Below, in pieces: positions 53,717-63,247 of a stretch of 64,000 bases of DNA. Position 1 is the stretch's first letter; the number at the start of each line of letters is the position of its first letter. The stretch comes from Beggiatoa leptomitoformis. GTDB lineage: Bacteria; Pseudomonadota; Gammaproteobacteria; Beggiatoales; Beggiatoaceae. The stretch is from NCBI RefSeq assembly GCF_001305575.3, contig NZ_CP012373.2:3824799-3888798 (forward strand), in the 5' to 3' direction. The position numbers were made by a program, and so were the translations under genes. The notes beneath the pieces are model-generated. The model did no database searches and had not been told where the DNA came from. It worked only from the letters and a program-made list of their open reading frames with translations.

Positions 53717-55723
53717 TTATTGTTGCGTAGCGAGTTCTGATAATGCACTGGTTTGTTGTGTTGCCGCATAAGTATTTAATTCAATAATATGCTGTTGCGT
53801 TGTTTGTATGTCAAAACTGACGGATTGTTGTGCTGCCAGTGCAACTGCTTGCATATAGTAAGAAAGTGCTAATGCAGGTTGATTAATATGTTCTAGGCTG
53901 ACTGCCAAGTTATATGCATAATCCGCTTGTTTTTTATCATATCGATACGCCTCAAAATAAGATTCTTGTGCAGTACGCCATTGTCCTTGTTTTACATATA
54001 AATTGCCTAAACTGAAATGCAAATAAGCCGATTGTGGTGTTTCGCGTAATAATAAATTGAGCTGATTTTTTTGCTGTTCAATATCTTGTTCGGGCAAAAC
54101 TGCAATCAAGCCTGCTTGTGCGATACGGTCTTGTGGGTATTGGCGCAAAATCCGTTGGTAATATTGGCGAGCAAGTGCAGGTTGGGCTTGCTTACTGGCA
54201 ATAGCCGCCATACCCAATAAAGCATCGCGATTGTTTTCATCTTGTTGTAAGACAGTACGATAATATTGATAAGCAGCATTATCATTGCCTTGTTTAAAAG
54301 CAGTATAACCATTTGTTAAATCAGTTGAAATATTAGACTTATTCGCAACACTGCGCCGAATTTTAATCGTATCTGTTTCAACCGCAATTTGTCTAGGTGG
54401 CTCACTGGGTTTATAAATAGCTTCTGATACTGGCGGTTTTTTTGCGGGTTTATCTGCTTTGGGAGCAAATAAGTTTAAAGGGCTTGTTGTGAATTTAATC
54501 ACTTTTTCTAGCGAGGCTAAGGCAGTATGTGTGTTAAGTTGCGCGGTGGCTGGTTGAATGAGTGGCTGTTCAGTTATGATTGATTCTGTTGTTATTGTTG
54601 TTTGTGTTGACGGTAAGGGGAAATTGCTTCGCGCATGTGCTTGTAGTGGAATCGATGTGTGTGTCGTGTCTGCTTGTAGGCTTGGAAGATTAAAGTGTAA
54701 CATATTGTTATAATACGCGATACCACCGCCTACCGCTAACAAACAACCTAAAACAGCAAATAATCCGTAATGCTGTGTTGAGCGTGGCTGAGCAGTTGCG
54801 GATAAAATCCGATGTACACTGTGTTGTTTATCTGCAATAGTCGCATTTTCGTGGGCAAATAGGGCTTCATCCCAAGTTAAATCCGTTGCATTTGGTTTAA
54901 TTTCAGTCGGTGTTACTGCTGTTAATAATGCGGCATCCCACAATAAAGTATCTGCGGTCTGTTCGAATTCAGGTAGTGATGTTTTTTCTGATTGCTGTGT
55001 AGAAACAATAGGTTCTGATAAAGTAGATTCACTATTCTCATCGACTAAAAACAGTTCGTCTTCTGCTTCAACAGATTCATCAAATGTTTGTGATGTATTG
55101 GCTAAATGTGTATCTGTCGTATTCGTTTTGGGCGGTAATAATGCTATATCCCACAACAATGTTTCTGTCACTTGTTCCGATGATGATGCGTTTTCTGGTT
55201 GATATGTAACTGTCTCTGATACAGGCAAAGAGAGTTCGTCATCATCATCTGTTAGAAATAACACATCCTCATTTTCTTCAATATTTTTAACTTGTTGCTG
55301 TGTGCTAAGTGAATTATTTGTTGTGGTTACAGGCGCGTCAAAAGGCATTTGCCAATCATTCAACACTTGTTGTTCTTCAAATATCGTGGTGGTTAAATGC
55401 TCATCCCATATTAAATCTAAATCAGATTTATCATCAATAGCTTGCTTAACTGGCGGGATACTAGAATAAGGTTCATGATCTACCTGAATCACCAAAGACG
55501 CAGCGGATGGAATAATATCTTGATTCCATTCTAATACATGTGTTTCATCGGTCAGTGTGGACGCTAATGCGACGGGTGGAATATCTTCTGTTGTTGGGGA
55601 AGGCACAACATTAAAAATGGAATCATCCCATTGTAAAGTATCTGTATTTTCATGTGAACCATAGGTAGGTTTGCCTAACTTAATATGTTCAACTTGATGC
55701 AATGCATCCATTAATAAACTCAT
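53717..55723 (-). CDS. MshN-like TPR protein with repeated LxWD motifs
   Basis: Membrane protein of 668 residues. It opens MSLLMDALHQVEHIKLGK, like other MSHA/GspB-type proteins. Residues 25-300 are acidic and probably disordered, with six recurrences of a short motif: TLQWDDSIF, VLEWNQDII, DLIWDEHLT, TLLWDIALL, TLLWDAALL, DLTWDEALF. One membrane helix follows (about 325-345, YGLFAVLGCLLAVGGGIAYY), then a Pro/Thr-rich periplasmic linker and C-terminal TPR repeats (NGYTAFKQGNDNAAYQYYRTVL...). A strong AAGGAT ribosome site precedes ATG 55723. Co-transcribed with the ATPase gene 116 bp downstream. Confidence 0.78.
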   Translation of the reverse strand: MSLLMDALHQVEHIKLGKPTYGSHENTDTLQWDDSIFNVVPSPTTEDIPPVALASTLTDETHVLEWNQDIIPSAASLVIQVDHEPYSSIPPVKQAIDDKSDLDLIWDEHLTTTIFEEQQVLNDWQMPFDAPVTTTNNSLSTQQQVKNIEENEDVLFLTDDDDELSLPVSETVTYQPENASSSEQVTETLLWDIALLPPKTNTTDTHLANTSQTFDESVEAEDELFLVDENSESTLSEPIVSTQQSEKTSLPEFEQTADTLLWDAALLTAVTPTEIKPNATDLTWDEALFAHENATIADKQHSVHRILSATAQPRSTQHYGLFAVLGCLLAVGGGIAYYNNMLHFNLPSLQADTTHTSIPLQAHARSNFPLPSTQTTITTESIITEQPLIQPATAQLNTHTALASLEKVIKFTTSPLNLFAPKADKPAKKPPVSEAIYKPSEPPRQIAVETDTIKIRRSVANKSNISTDLTNGYTAFKQGNDNAAYQYYRTVLQQDENNRDALLGMAAIASKQAQPALARQYYQRILRQYPQDRIAQAGLIAVLPEQDIEQQKNQLNLLLRETPQSAYLHFSLGNLYVKQGQWRTAQESYFEAYRYDKKQADYAYNLAVSLEHINQPALALSYYMQAVALAAQQSVSFDIQTTQQHIIELNTYAATQQTSALSELATQQ

Positions 55724-56053
55724 GAAAATATATCCTTCTCAACAGCATGACCAATCAGGGTTTTTAAAACGAAGTAATATCATAATAATTTTTTACTATC
55801 AAAGATATACTTGTAAACCCTGATCTACAGAAAACCTACAATCTATGTTGACCGATAACTATATAAACTATAGCGTAAATCCTTCCTTAAAGGATTCCCG
55901 TAATATTGCTACATCCCCCATATCCTGTTTATTAAAATTTTTATATAAATCATTATGTTGCATTGCAAGCACAATGCCGTTATTTTTTAAATAAAAAAGG
56001 GCGAATAAATTCGCCCCTTTAAGTATAAGCAGATAGCCCGTTACTTGTATTTA
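55724..56053. other. Gene-free stretch between pckA and mshN-like gene
   Basis: 330 bp. It contains the pckA terminator at 55994-56020 and presumably the promoter of the mshN-like operon. No RNA gene or coding frame seen. Confidence 0.5.
55994..56020 (-). terminator. Terminator of pckA
   Basis: On the minus strand, stem GGGCGAA-TTTA-TTCGCCC followed by six T. It lies just beyond the pckA stop. Confidence 0.92.
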
Positions 56054-57637
56054 TCAGACTACGGCTAGTTTTTCCCCACTTTGCACCATTTCAGGTAATT
56101 TAGGCCCTGCTTGTTTCAAGCTGTCGCTGACTTTGCCTTCATATTTTTTGAAGTTGTCCAAAAACATTTTTGCCAGTTTTAACAATTGTGTATTGTAGGC
56201 GTTTTTATCTTGCCAAGTATTCACCATTTTTAAATTCGCACTGTCTATGCCTGATAGTGCGGTAGGCACTTGGAAACCAAACACGGGGTCAGTTTCAAAG
56301 GGGACGCTGGCGAGTTCACCAGAAATTGCGGCGTTGACAATACGGCGGGACATGGCAATTGGCATCCGTTCACCAACGCCGTAAGCCCCTTTCCACCAGC
56401 CTGTATTGACGAGATAGCAGTCTGCACCTGAGCGTCTTATCCGTTCGGCAAGTAGTTCTGCGTAACGGGTAGGGTGTAACACCATAAAGGGGCCTCCAAA
56501 ACACGCACTAAATGTGCTTTGGGGTTCTGTAATTCCCGCTTCTGTGCCAGCCACTTTTGCAGTGTAACCACTGAGGAAATAAAACATAGCTTGTTCAGGG
56601 CTTAATTTGGCAACAGGGGGTAATACGCCAAAGGCATCGCAGGCAAGCATGACAATTGCTGTCGGTTCGCCTGCACAGGCGGTAGGGTGATGATTGGCGA
56701 TTGTTGCAATGGGGTAGGCGGCGCGGGTATTTTCGGTAATTTTTTCAGAATCAAAGTCGATGGTGTGGGTGTCGGTATCCATCACGACATTTTCTAAAAC
56801 TGTGCCGAATTGGTGGCAGGCTGCCCAGATTTCAGGTTCCGCTTTAGGGGATAGTTTGATGGCCTTGGCATAGCAACCGCCTTCAAAATTGAATACGCCC
56901 TCATCACTCCAGCCGTGTTCATCATCACCAATAAGATGGCGAGTTGCATCAGCAGATAAGGTTGTCTTGCCTGTGCCTGAGAGTCCAAAAAAGACGGCGG
57001 ATTTGCCATTGTCGCCTGTATTGGCAGAGGCGTGCATGGTCATGACGTTGAGTTGTGGGAGGTAATAATTCATAACGGTAAAAATCGATTTTTTGATTTC
57101 ACCACAATATTTTGTTCCCCCGATGACGATTTCACGGGTGGTAAAGTTGATGCCGATAAAGGTTTCTGAATGAGTACCGTCTGCATCAGGGTCAGCTTTA
57201 GCCGAGGGGGCCACATAGACGTAGAAGGGTTCTAACAGGGGATTGCCTGAATATTGGGGTATCGGCTCGCGGAACATGATTTGTGAGAATAGTGCTTGAT
57301 AGGCTAATTCTGTTCGAACCACGAGGGGCATGGCATAGCGGGGGTCTGCACCAACAGAGGATTCTACCTCAAAGCTATCACGGTCGTTACCGTCTAAAAT
57401 TTCTAATACTTTCGTTTTCAGTTGGGTAAATTGTTGACTGTTGATAGGTTGGTTGACTGTTCCCCAGTCGACTTGTTTTTCGCTGTTTGCATCGCGGACG
57501 ATGTATTTGTCTTTAGCGGCACGTCCTGTGAAACGTCCTGACATGGCGACGAGTGCGCCATCTTTTGAAAGGGATGTTTCATAGCGTTTTAGGGAAAGTT
57601 CTATGAGTTTTGTAGCCGATAAGTTTTTGTAAATCAT
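56054..57637 (-). CDS. pckA: Phosphoenolpyruvate carboxykinase (ATP)
   Basis: Gluconeogenic enzyme of 527 residues, converting oxaloacetate and ATP to PEP, CO2 and ADP. PEPCK motifs: SGRFTGRAAKDKYIV, GGTKYCGEIKKSIF, the P-loop FGLSGTGKTTLSAD, and GDDEHGWSDEGVFNFEGGCYAK for the metal sites. AGAGAGGAT precedes ATG 57637. Single gene with its own terminator. Confidence 0.97.
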   Translation of the reverse strand: MIYKNLSATKLIELSLKRYETSLSKDGALVAMSGRFTGRAAKDKYIVRDANSEKQVDWGTVNQPINSQQFTQLKTKVLEILDGNDRDSFEVESSVGADPRYAMPLVVRTELAYQALFSQIMFREPIPQYSGNPLLEPFYVYVAPSAKADPDADGTHSETFIGINFTTREIVIGGTKYCGEIKKSIFTVMNYYLPQLNVMTMHASANTGDNGKSAVFFGLSGTGKTTLSADATRHLIGDDEHGWSDEGVFNFEGGCYAKAIKLSPKAEPEIWAACHQFGTVLENVVMDTDTHTIDFDSEKITENTRAAYPIATIANHHPTACAGEPTAIVMLACDAFGVLPPVAKLSPEQAMFYFLSGYTAKVAGTEAGITEPQSTFSACFGGPFMVLHPTRYAELLAERIRRSGADCYLVNTGWWKGAYGVGERMPIAMSRRIVNAAISGELASVPFETDPVFGFQVPTALSGIDSANLKMVNTWQDKNAYNTQLLKLAKMFLDNFKKYEGKVSDSLKQAGPKLPEMVQSGEKLAVV

Positions 57638-57744
57638 AATTATCCTCTCTTTGTATGAAAATAACTGACTTGTCGTTATCTCTTTTATTAATTAAATCAT
57701 GTCAGTTTGTTATTTTATTGTTGGTTTAGATACGTTCTAACTAC

Positions 57745-59970
57745 TTATGGGGTAGTTATTTTCATTAAGCAAAAGCGTAGTTCATTGAGTAGGTCTTCGC
57801 GTTGATAACTGCTTTTTTGGAAGATTTTTTCTACGCGATTATTTAATTGTTGTCGGTCTTCTGGGGTTATATCTTTGGCAGTTAGAACAATAATGGGTAT
57901 ATCAGCCCATTGTACGTTTTCCCGAATACGCTTGATGAGTTCGAAACCATCCATTTCAGGCATCATCAAATCCGACAAGATTAGATTAGGTTTCCGTATT
58001 GCCAGTAATTCTAGTGCAATTTTTCCATTATCAGCGGTTTCTACTTGCCAACCTGCTTTTCTGAGTTGGCTACTAATCATATCTTGAGTTACTTTATCAT
58101 CTTCAACCAGTAACAGCCATTGTTGACGTTGGTCTTTAAGATATTTACCCAGTACTTGTCCTAGTTGGTCGCGGTCTATGGGTTTGGTGATGTATTCTGT
58201 CGCGCCGAGTGAGTAGCCTATGCTTTTTTCTTCTACCATGGAAAGGACAATAACGGGAATATTGGTTAAGGCGGGGTCATTTTTTAATGCAGACAGTACC
58301 ATCCAGCCATCCATGCCCGGCATCATAACGTCTAGGGTGATTGCATCAGGTTTTGATTCGCGAGCCAGTTTTAGTCCTTGGTCACCACTGTCAGCAGTGG
58401 TTACTTGATAGCCTAATTTTCCGATGTAGTTTTGTAATAATTCACGAACAACGGCATCGTCATCTATTACTAAAACACGATTTCCTCCTGTTTTGTTGAT
58501 GGTTTTTGGATTAATACCTAAGAGTTTTTCGCTAACATGGGTAATCACATAAGCAGGTAAATGGATGGAAAAAGTGCTGCCTTTACCATAGTTGCTGTCA
58601 ACAATGACGTTTCCGCCCATCATTTCAGCAAAGCGTTTGGTAATGGTTAAACCTAAGCCTGTACCGCCATATTTGCGAGTGGTGGAGTTATCTGCTTGGG
58701 TAAATGGTTGAAAGAGTTTATCAATCTGTTCAGGGGTCATGCCAATGCCTTGGTCAGTAACGCTGAACACGACCCAATCTAAATCATCGCGACTTTCGCG
58801 CTTAACCGTTAAACCAATTTGTCCTTGTTCGGTAAATTTTGCTGCATTACTTAGTAAGTTAAACAACATCTGTCTGACTTTTGTTAAATCAGCATGTAAA
58901 TTTCCAAGCGGATTAGAGGTATTAACCTTAAGGGTATTTTCTTTTTTCTGAATCAGGGGGCTGATGGTGGCAACGACTTCTTGAATAAGTCCGTTTAAAT
59001 CGAAGGTTTCGGTAAAAATATCCATTTTTCCCGCTTCAATTTTTGATAAATCCAGCACATCATTGATTAATCCGAGTAAATGTTTACCTGCGGCATGGAT
59101 TTTTTTCACATCAGGGATTAAGGCTTCCCCCTCCATGTCGACCAAATCTTCTTGTAAAATCTCGCTATAACCAATAATTGCGTTGAGTGGTGTGCGGAGT
59201 TCATGGCTCATATTCGCCAAAAATGCACTTTTTGCGCGGTTGGCTTGCTCGGCCTCTTCTTTTGCTTTAAATAATGCGGCTTCTGAACGTTTACGCTCAG
59301 TAATATCAACCATAATGCCAACAATACCCGCAGGTTTGCCATCAGCACTGCAAAAGCGGGTTTTATGAATAATATAATCGTGCATCGTATGGTCTGGTAA
59401 TTCAGCTACTATTTCATAAACTTGTCCGACTTGCGTTTCTAGTAATAGATGGTCAACCTCATCATCCTTATCGGCGCGTGCTTTAACAAAAATATCATAA
59501 ACGGTACGTCCGACGATATCCTCTTCTGGCAAACCCACCGTTTCTGCAAATGCAGAATTACAACCTAAATACTGACCTGCTAGGTTTTTAAAGAAAATAG
59601 GACTAGGGATACTGTCTAATAAGGTTTGGAGAAAAATTAAATTATTACGTTGTGCTTCCTCAATTCGTTGTCTTTCTTTAATTTCTTTTTTCAAATGCTC
59701 ATTTTTTTCAGCTAATTCACGGGTTCTAACCACAACCTCAGCTTCTAAATTATCCCGTGCAGCAACTAATTGTCGTTCAAATGTATCTGCATGTTCCGTC
59801 ATCGTTTCTAGGGAAATTTCTAAATCTGTTTTACCCTGTTCGACATCGCAGACTGATTGACAAAGAAGACGTAGTGCTTGCTGGTCATCCGCCTCTATAT
59901 TCTTATATTTATCAAGCAAATGATTAACTAACGTAGTTAATTGCTCGCTGGTGGAAATCGGCATAATCAT
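57745..59970 (-). CDS. PAS hybrid histidine kinase with two receivers
   Basis: About 741 residues, no membrane helix, so cytosolic. Order: coiled coil (about 30-115), PAS/PAC ([20 protein letters not shown]...[13 protein letters not shown]), HisKA with [19 protein letters not shown], HATPase ([25 protein letters not shown]), receiver 1 ([40 protein letters not shown]) and receiver 2 ([34 protein letters not shown]). Start ATG 59970 is chosen with AAGAGA upstream; the frame also extends to 60045. Signal and output partner unknown; next to a TerD-like gene. Confidence 0.92.
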   Translation of the reverse strand: MIMPISTSEQLTTLVNHLLDKYKNIEADDQQALRLLCQSVCDVEQGKTDLEISLETMTEHADTFERQLVAARDNLEAEVVVRTRELAEKNEHLKKEIKERQRIEEAQRNNLIFLQTLLDSIPSPIFFKNLAGQYLGCNSAFAETVGLPEEDIVGRTVYDIFVKARADKDDEVDHLLLETQVGQVYEIVAELPDHTMHDYIIHKTRFCSADGKPAGIVGIMVDITERKRSEAALFKAKEEAEQANRAKSAFLANMSHELRTPLNAIIGYSEILQEDLVDMEGEALIPDVKKIHAAGKHLLGLINDVLDLSKIEAGKMDIFTETFDLNGLIQEVVATISPLIQKKENTLKVNTSNPLGNLHADLTKVRQMLFNLLSNAAKFTEQGQIGLTVKRESRDDLDWVVFSVTDQGIGMTPEQIDKLFQPFTQADNSTTRKYGGTGLGLTITKRFAEMMGGNVIVDSNYGKGSTFSIHLPAYVITHVSEKLLGINPKTINKTGGNRVLVIDDDAVVRELLQNYIGKLGYQVTTADSGDQGLKLARESKPDAITLDVMMPGMDGWMVLSALKNDPALTNIPVIVLSMVEEKSIGYSLGATEYITKPIDRDQLGQVLGKYLKDQRQQWLLLVEDDKVTQDMISSQLRKAGWQVETADNGKIALELLAIRKPNLILSDLMMPEMDGFELIKRIRENVQWADIPIIVLTAKDITPEDRQQLNNRVEKIFQKSSYQREDLLNELRFCLMKITTP

Positions 59971-60113
59971 TATTCTCTTGTTATTTATTGAAATAATAGC
60001 CACGTCACATGAGAGAAATGCAGGAGTAGGGACGTGTTCCTGCATTTATAACTTAAGCTAACATTACCAAACTACATAGACTCAAGTGGTTATGACATAA
60101 AATGATAAAATAG

Positions 60114-60656
60114 TTATTTCAAAATATTCAATAATTGTTCCAACTTAGATAAACCTCGTAATGTTCCTACCTTACTAAGATTAATCAGTTTTGTCTCCTG
60201 TTGGCTATTATCCAACGTTGCAATACAACAGACATTCCCCATTTCGCTGGTATCTACTTTCACTTGGATAGACTTATCTTTTTCATCAATAAGTTGTAAG
60301 GTTATATCACAATCATTAAACCGTCCATGACTACCCGTTTGTACCATGCCATAATCCCAACAGAAAATCCAAACATAATCCATGTCATCTAACGCATTAA
60401 TCCACAAGGTTTCTGAGTTATTACCCTGTCTATCGCCGATACCTTGGTCACCACTCAGCTTAATAAAGGGAAACTTATCGGTACTGCCCAACTCGGCAAA
60501 GTGAACCAATCCTTGCCTACCCGTTTTAGTTTGATATGCGGCGGCCAAGTCAAGATCGACAGCACTTGTCCAACACATTGTAATAGTTAAAGACTTAACC
60601 GTGATAAAAGTTTCTGTGCCTTGGGTTATTAATGTTGATTGATACGGCATTTCCAT
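60114..60656 (-). CDS. TerD-like stress protein
   Basis: 180 residues resembling the TerD domain: MCWTSAVDLDLAAAYQTKTGRQGLVHF, LSGDQGIGD and TLWINALDDMDYVWIFCWDYG, where the acidic residues bind calcium in TerD. TerD proteins belong to tellurite/phage-stress gene sets, but no other ter genes are nearby. It is transcribed toward the hybrid kinase gene (same strand, about 140 bp apart), so may be linked with it. Confidence 0.78.
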   Translation of the reverse strand: MEMPYQSTLITQGTETFITVKSLTITMCWTSAVDLDLAAAYQTKTGRQGLVHFAELGSTDKFPFIKLSGDQGIGDRQGNNSETLWINALDDMDYVWIFCWDYGMVQTGSHGRFNDCDITLQLIDEKDKSIQVKVDTSEMGNVCCIATLDNSQQETKLINLSKVGTLRGLSKLEQLLNILK

Positions 60657-60805
60657 TACTCGAGTTAAAAAATTGACTTATTGTAACCAAGAACGTTTTT
60701 ATCTGCTGTCAGGTTTTTACCAATATTTACGTAAGCGAAAAAGTATGTATCTTATACATTCACTGCTACAGTGCGAAAAAACACGCTAACCAACACACCT
60801 TATAC

Positions 60806-61747
60806 TCATGGTAAGTTGTCTAACTCATCAACCGTTAATCCCATTACTTTGGCAATAACGTCAATAGCAACCCCTGCTTGTTTGAGTTGTAATGCCGTGA
60901 GGCGAATAGTTTCTGCTTTGCCTTTCTCTATGCCTTCAGCTAAGCCTTCTGCTTTACCTTTCTCAATACCTTCCGCTAAACCTGCTACTTTGCCTTTTTC
61001 GATACCTTCTGCGACACCTTCCTCAAAAGCCGTATCGATGACATTCTTCAAATCACGGTAAACTTTTAAACTTTCTTCATAGTCGGCATATTCTTGCTCG
61101 GTGTAGTTTGCAATTTCTGCTTGTTCAAATAATTTACTAAACACTTTTTCCTGCAATTTTGGCGGGCGATTAGTCAGATTTTCCAGATTGCGGATAATAT
61201 ATAGCCATTTGTCGAAATGCGTTTCTAATTCATCTTCTTTCTTTTTAAACTTCGGCATTTCTAGGTAAATGTAAGTCAATTTATCATAAAACACTTTTTG
61301 TGTGCTTTTATCAATTAATTGTACTTCATGATGAAAGACATCGTGGTCTTCTTTATCTTCATCAAACACAAAATCTAAAATACCAATGGTATAAATCGCA
61401 TTGAGTTTAAAACTCCATTCCCCTTTTTCAGCCTGTTGCTGAATAGGAAACGTAGAATAGTAAATACTGCGGTCTTTAAAATAGTTTTGTTTTGCCTTTT
61501 GGAGTTCAACGATGAATTTCTCGCCGTGTTCATTTTCACAGTAAATGTCGAAAATCGCTTTGCGTGCATCGTTGTGTCGTCCGAGTTGTTCGGGCGGCAG
61601 GTAGGTTAGGTCGAGAATACGTCCTGTTTCTTTTTTCAGGAGTTCGTTGAGAAAATCGATGAGTAAATCTTTATTGGGTTCACTTCCAAAAAGTTTTTTA
61701 AACCCAAAATCGGTAAAAGGGTTAATGTATTTGTCTTTGACGCGCAT
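60806..61747 (-). CDS. Rpn-family PD-(D/E)XK nuclease / putative transposase
   Basis: 313 residues. N-terminal motif NPFTDFGFKKLFGSEPNKDLLIDFLNEL, the PD-(D/E)XK core (KAIFDIYCENEHGEKFIVELQK), and KLTYIYLEMPKFKK. Rpn proteins are DNA nucleases that raise recombination and are often repeated in genomes of filamentous bacteria. The C-terminus has three 12-residue copies of GLAEGIEKGKAE-type sequence, encoded by a 36-bp tandem repeat. Ends LTVDELDNLP, a common end for the family. Single gene, no operon partner. Confidence 0.88.
   Translation of the reverse strand: MRVKDKYINPFTDFGFKKLFGSEPNKDLLIDFLNELLKKETGRILDLTYLPPEQLGRHNDARKAIFDIYCENEHGEKFIVELQKAKQNYFKDRSIYYSTFPIQQQAEKGEWSFKLNAIYTIGILDFVFDEDKEDHDVFHHEVQLIDKSTQKVFYDKLTYIYLEMPKFKKKEDELETHFDKWLYIIRNLENLTNRPPKLQEKVFSKLFEQAEIANYTEQEYADYEESLKVYRDLKNVIDTAFEEGVAEGIEKGKVAGLAEGIEKGKAEGLAEGIEKGKAETIRLTALQLKQAGVAIDVIAKVMGLTVDELDNLP
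60912..61019 (-). repeat. 36-bp tandem repeat, three copies, in the Rpn gene
   Basis: Units at 60912-60947, 60948-60983 and 60984-61019, each encoding 12 residues of the (G/L)AEGIEKGK type. Units differ at several third positions. In-frame copy-number change would lengthen or shorten the C-terminal linker. Confidence 0.9.
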
Positions 61748-61836
61748 GGTGTTTTTCTAATGAAGGAGTTTAGCGTTGAATTATAATTATAAAACATCAA
61801 ACATGCTGCAACTCGATTCATCATTATTTACACAAA

Positions 61837-61865
61837 TAAAAACCCCGCACAAGGGCGGGGTTTTT
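61837..61865. terminator. Bidirectional terminator after pstS
   Basis: AAAACCCCGC with GCGGGGTTTT around a short loop, with A and T runs on either side. It ends pstS on the minus strand and would also work on the plus strand. Confidence 0.92.
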
Positions 61866-61888
61866 GTTTGATTAGACAAGCGTCTAGC

Positions 61889-62869
61889 TTACTTTAACTT
61901 TGCTAACTCTTTTTCTACAACAGAGATAGGTAATGGAACATAACCATCTTTTTGTACCACGGCTTGACCTTCTTTGCTCAACATCATGGTTAAAAACTCT
62001 TTAACCAGTGGAGATAAAGGCTTGCTTGGGTCTTTGTTGACATAAACGTATAAGAAACGGGATAACGGATATGTGCCGCTGATGACGTTCTTGTATTTGT
62101 CTGCACCATCGCCAACTAAGGCAGGTACGGTTGATGCGCCAGTTTTAGGAGAAATAGCAAGCACTTTTACGCCAGAGGTCAAATAACCAATGCCTGAGTA
62201 ACCAATGCCATTTAAAGAAGCACTGATGGATTGGACAACAGAAGCAGAACCCGGTTGTTCATTCACATTGTTTTTAAAGTCGCCTTTACATAAGGCGTGT
62301 TCTTTAAAATAGCCATACGTGCCAGAAACGGAGTTACGACCAAATAATTGTATGGATTGTTCGGCTAAAGAGCCTTTTAAACCAACTTGACCCCATTTAA
62401 TGATGTCTTCTGCACCACCACATTTTCTAGTTGAGGAGAAAATCGCGTCAACTTGTTGTATGGTCAAACCATCAAGAGGGTTGTCTTTATGCACATAAAC
62501 AGCGAGTGCATCGATAGCTACGCGAACTTCAGTTGGGGGATAACCAAATTTCTTTTCAAACGCTTCAATTTCGCCAGGCTTCATAGAACGGCTCATTGGG
62601 CCTGTATGTGCCGTACCTTCTGTTAAAGCAGGGGGCGCGGTGGAAGAACCAGCACCTTGTATTTGAATATTTACGTTGGGGTAGAATTTTTTAAATTCTT
62701 CTGCCCACAGGGTCATGAGGTTGTTCATGGTGTCTGAGCCAACGCTGGACAGATTACCAGAAACGCCACTGGCACCACCTTTGTACTCATGCAAATCATC
62801 TATAGCAGATACGGGTGCAGCAATTACGCAACTAACGCTAAATAATGCTGCCGTAAGTAATTTTTTCAT
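61889..62869 (-). CDS. pstS: Phosphate-binding protein PstS
   Basis: Periplasmic phosphate receptor, about 326 residues. Start ATG 62869 has an AGGAG ribosome site and gives signal [14 protein letters not shown]...VSA. Ligand-binding blocks are [55 protein letters not shown] and [10 protein letters not shown]. Transport partners pstCAB are not in the window, and a terminator follows, so it is expressed alone. A Pho box lies upstream. Confidence 0.93.
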   Translation of the reverse strand: MKKLLTAALFSVSCVIAAPVSAIDDLHEYKGGASGVSGNLSSVGSDTMNNLMTLWAEEFKKFYPNVNIQIQGAGSSTAPPALTEGTAHTGPMSRSMKPGEIEAFEKKFGYPPTEVRVAIDALAVYVHKDNPLDGLTIQQVDAIFSSTRKCGGAEDIIKWGQVGLKGSLAEQSIQLFGRNSVSGTYGYFKEHALCKGDFKNNVNEQPGSASVVQSISASLNGIGYSGIGYLTSGVKVLAISPKTGASTVPALVGDGADKYKNVISGTYPLSRFLYVYVNKDPSKPLSPLVKEFLTMMLSKEGQAVVQKDGYVPLPISVVEKELAKLK

Positions 62870-63247
62870 CAAATACAACTCCTGTGGTAAGTTTTAAAGC
62901 AACCATTATTGTCTATTTTGTGTATGACATGTTGATGACAGTTTTAATTTTTGATTGTATCAGTCAATACGGGATGGGTTAGGCATTTGAGTTTTGGTAG
63001 TGTTAAAGAAGTAGTGATTTGTTGTAATGATTCACTCAAAATAAAATTTCTATAACAAACTATTACACAAGGCTTTTTAAGGGGAGAGCATTTAGAAAGT
63101 TTACTTATTGGAAAAAAACTGACTATTTATTACAAACATTTGCGGGTTATCTCGCACTAACTGTGGATAAATGAATAGATAGCGTGTGAGATAAATAATG
63201 GTAGAGGCAATCACAATACCTCTACCTTAAAGCAAGACTTAACAAAC
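62870..63247. other. Gene-free stretch upstream of pstS
   Basis: 378 bp between two leftward genes. It holds the Pho box and presumed pstS promoter; the remainder is AT-rich with no coding frame or RNA gene that I can support. Confidence 0.55.
62924..62941 (-). promoter_or_regulatory. Pho box upstream of pstS
   Basis: On the minus strand CTGTCAT-CAAC-ATGTCAT, two 7-base repeats with a 4-base spacer, the PhoB site layout. It ends 55 bp before the pstS start, so pstS is probably induced by phosphate starvation. Confidence 0.85.

Noticed and set aside
60912..61019. Tandem 36-bp units as a CRISPR array
   Set aside because: Units are directly adjacent with no unique spacers and encode an in-frame protein repeat.
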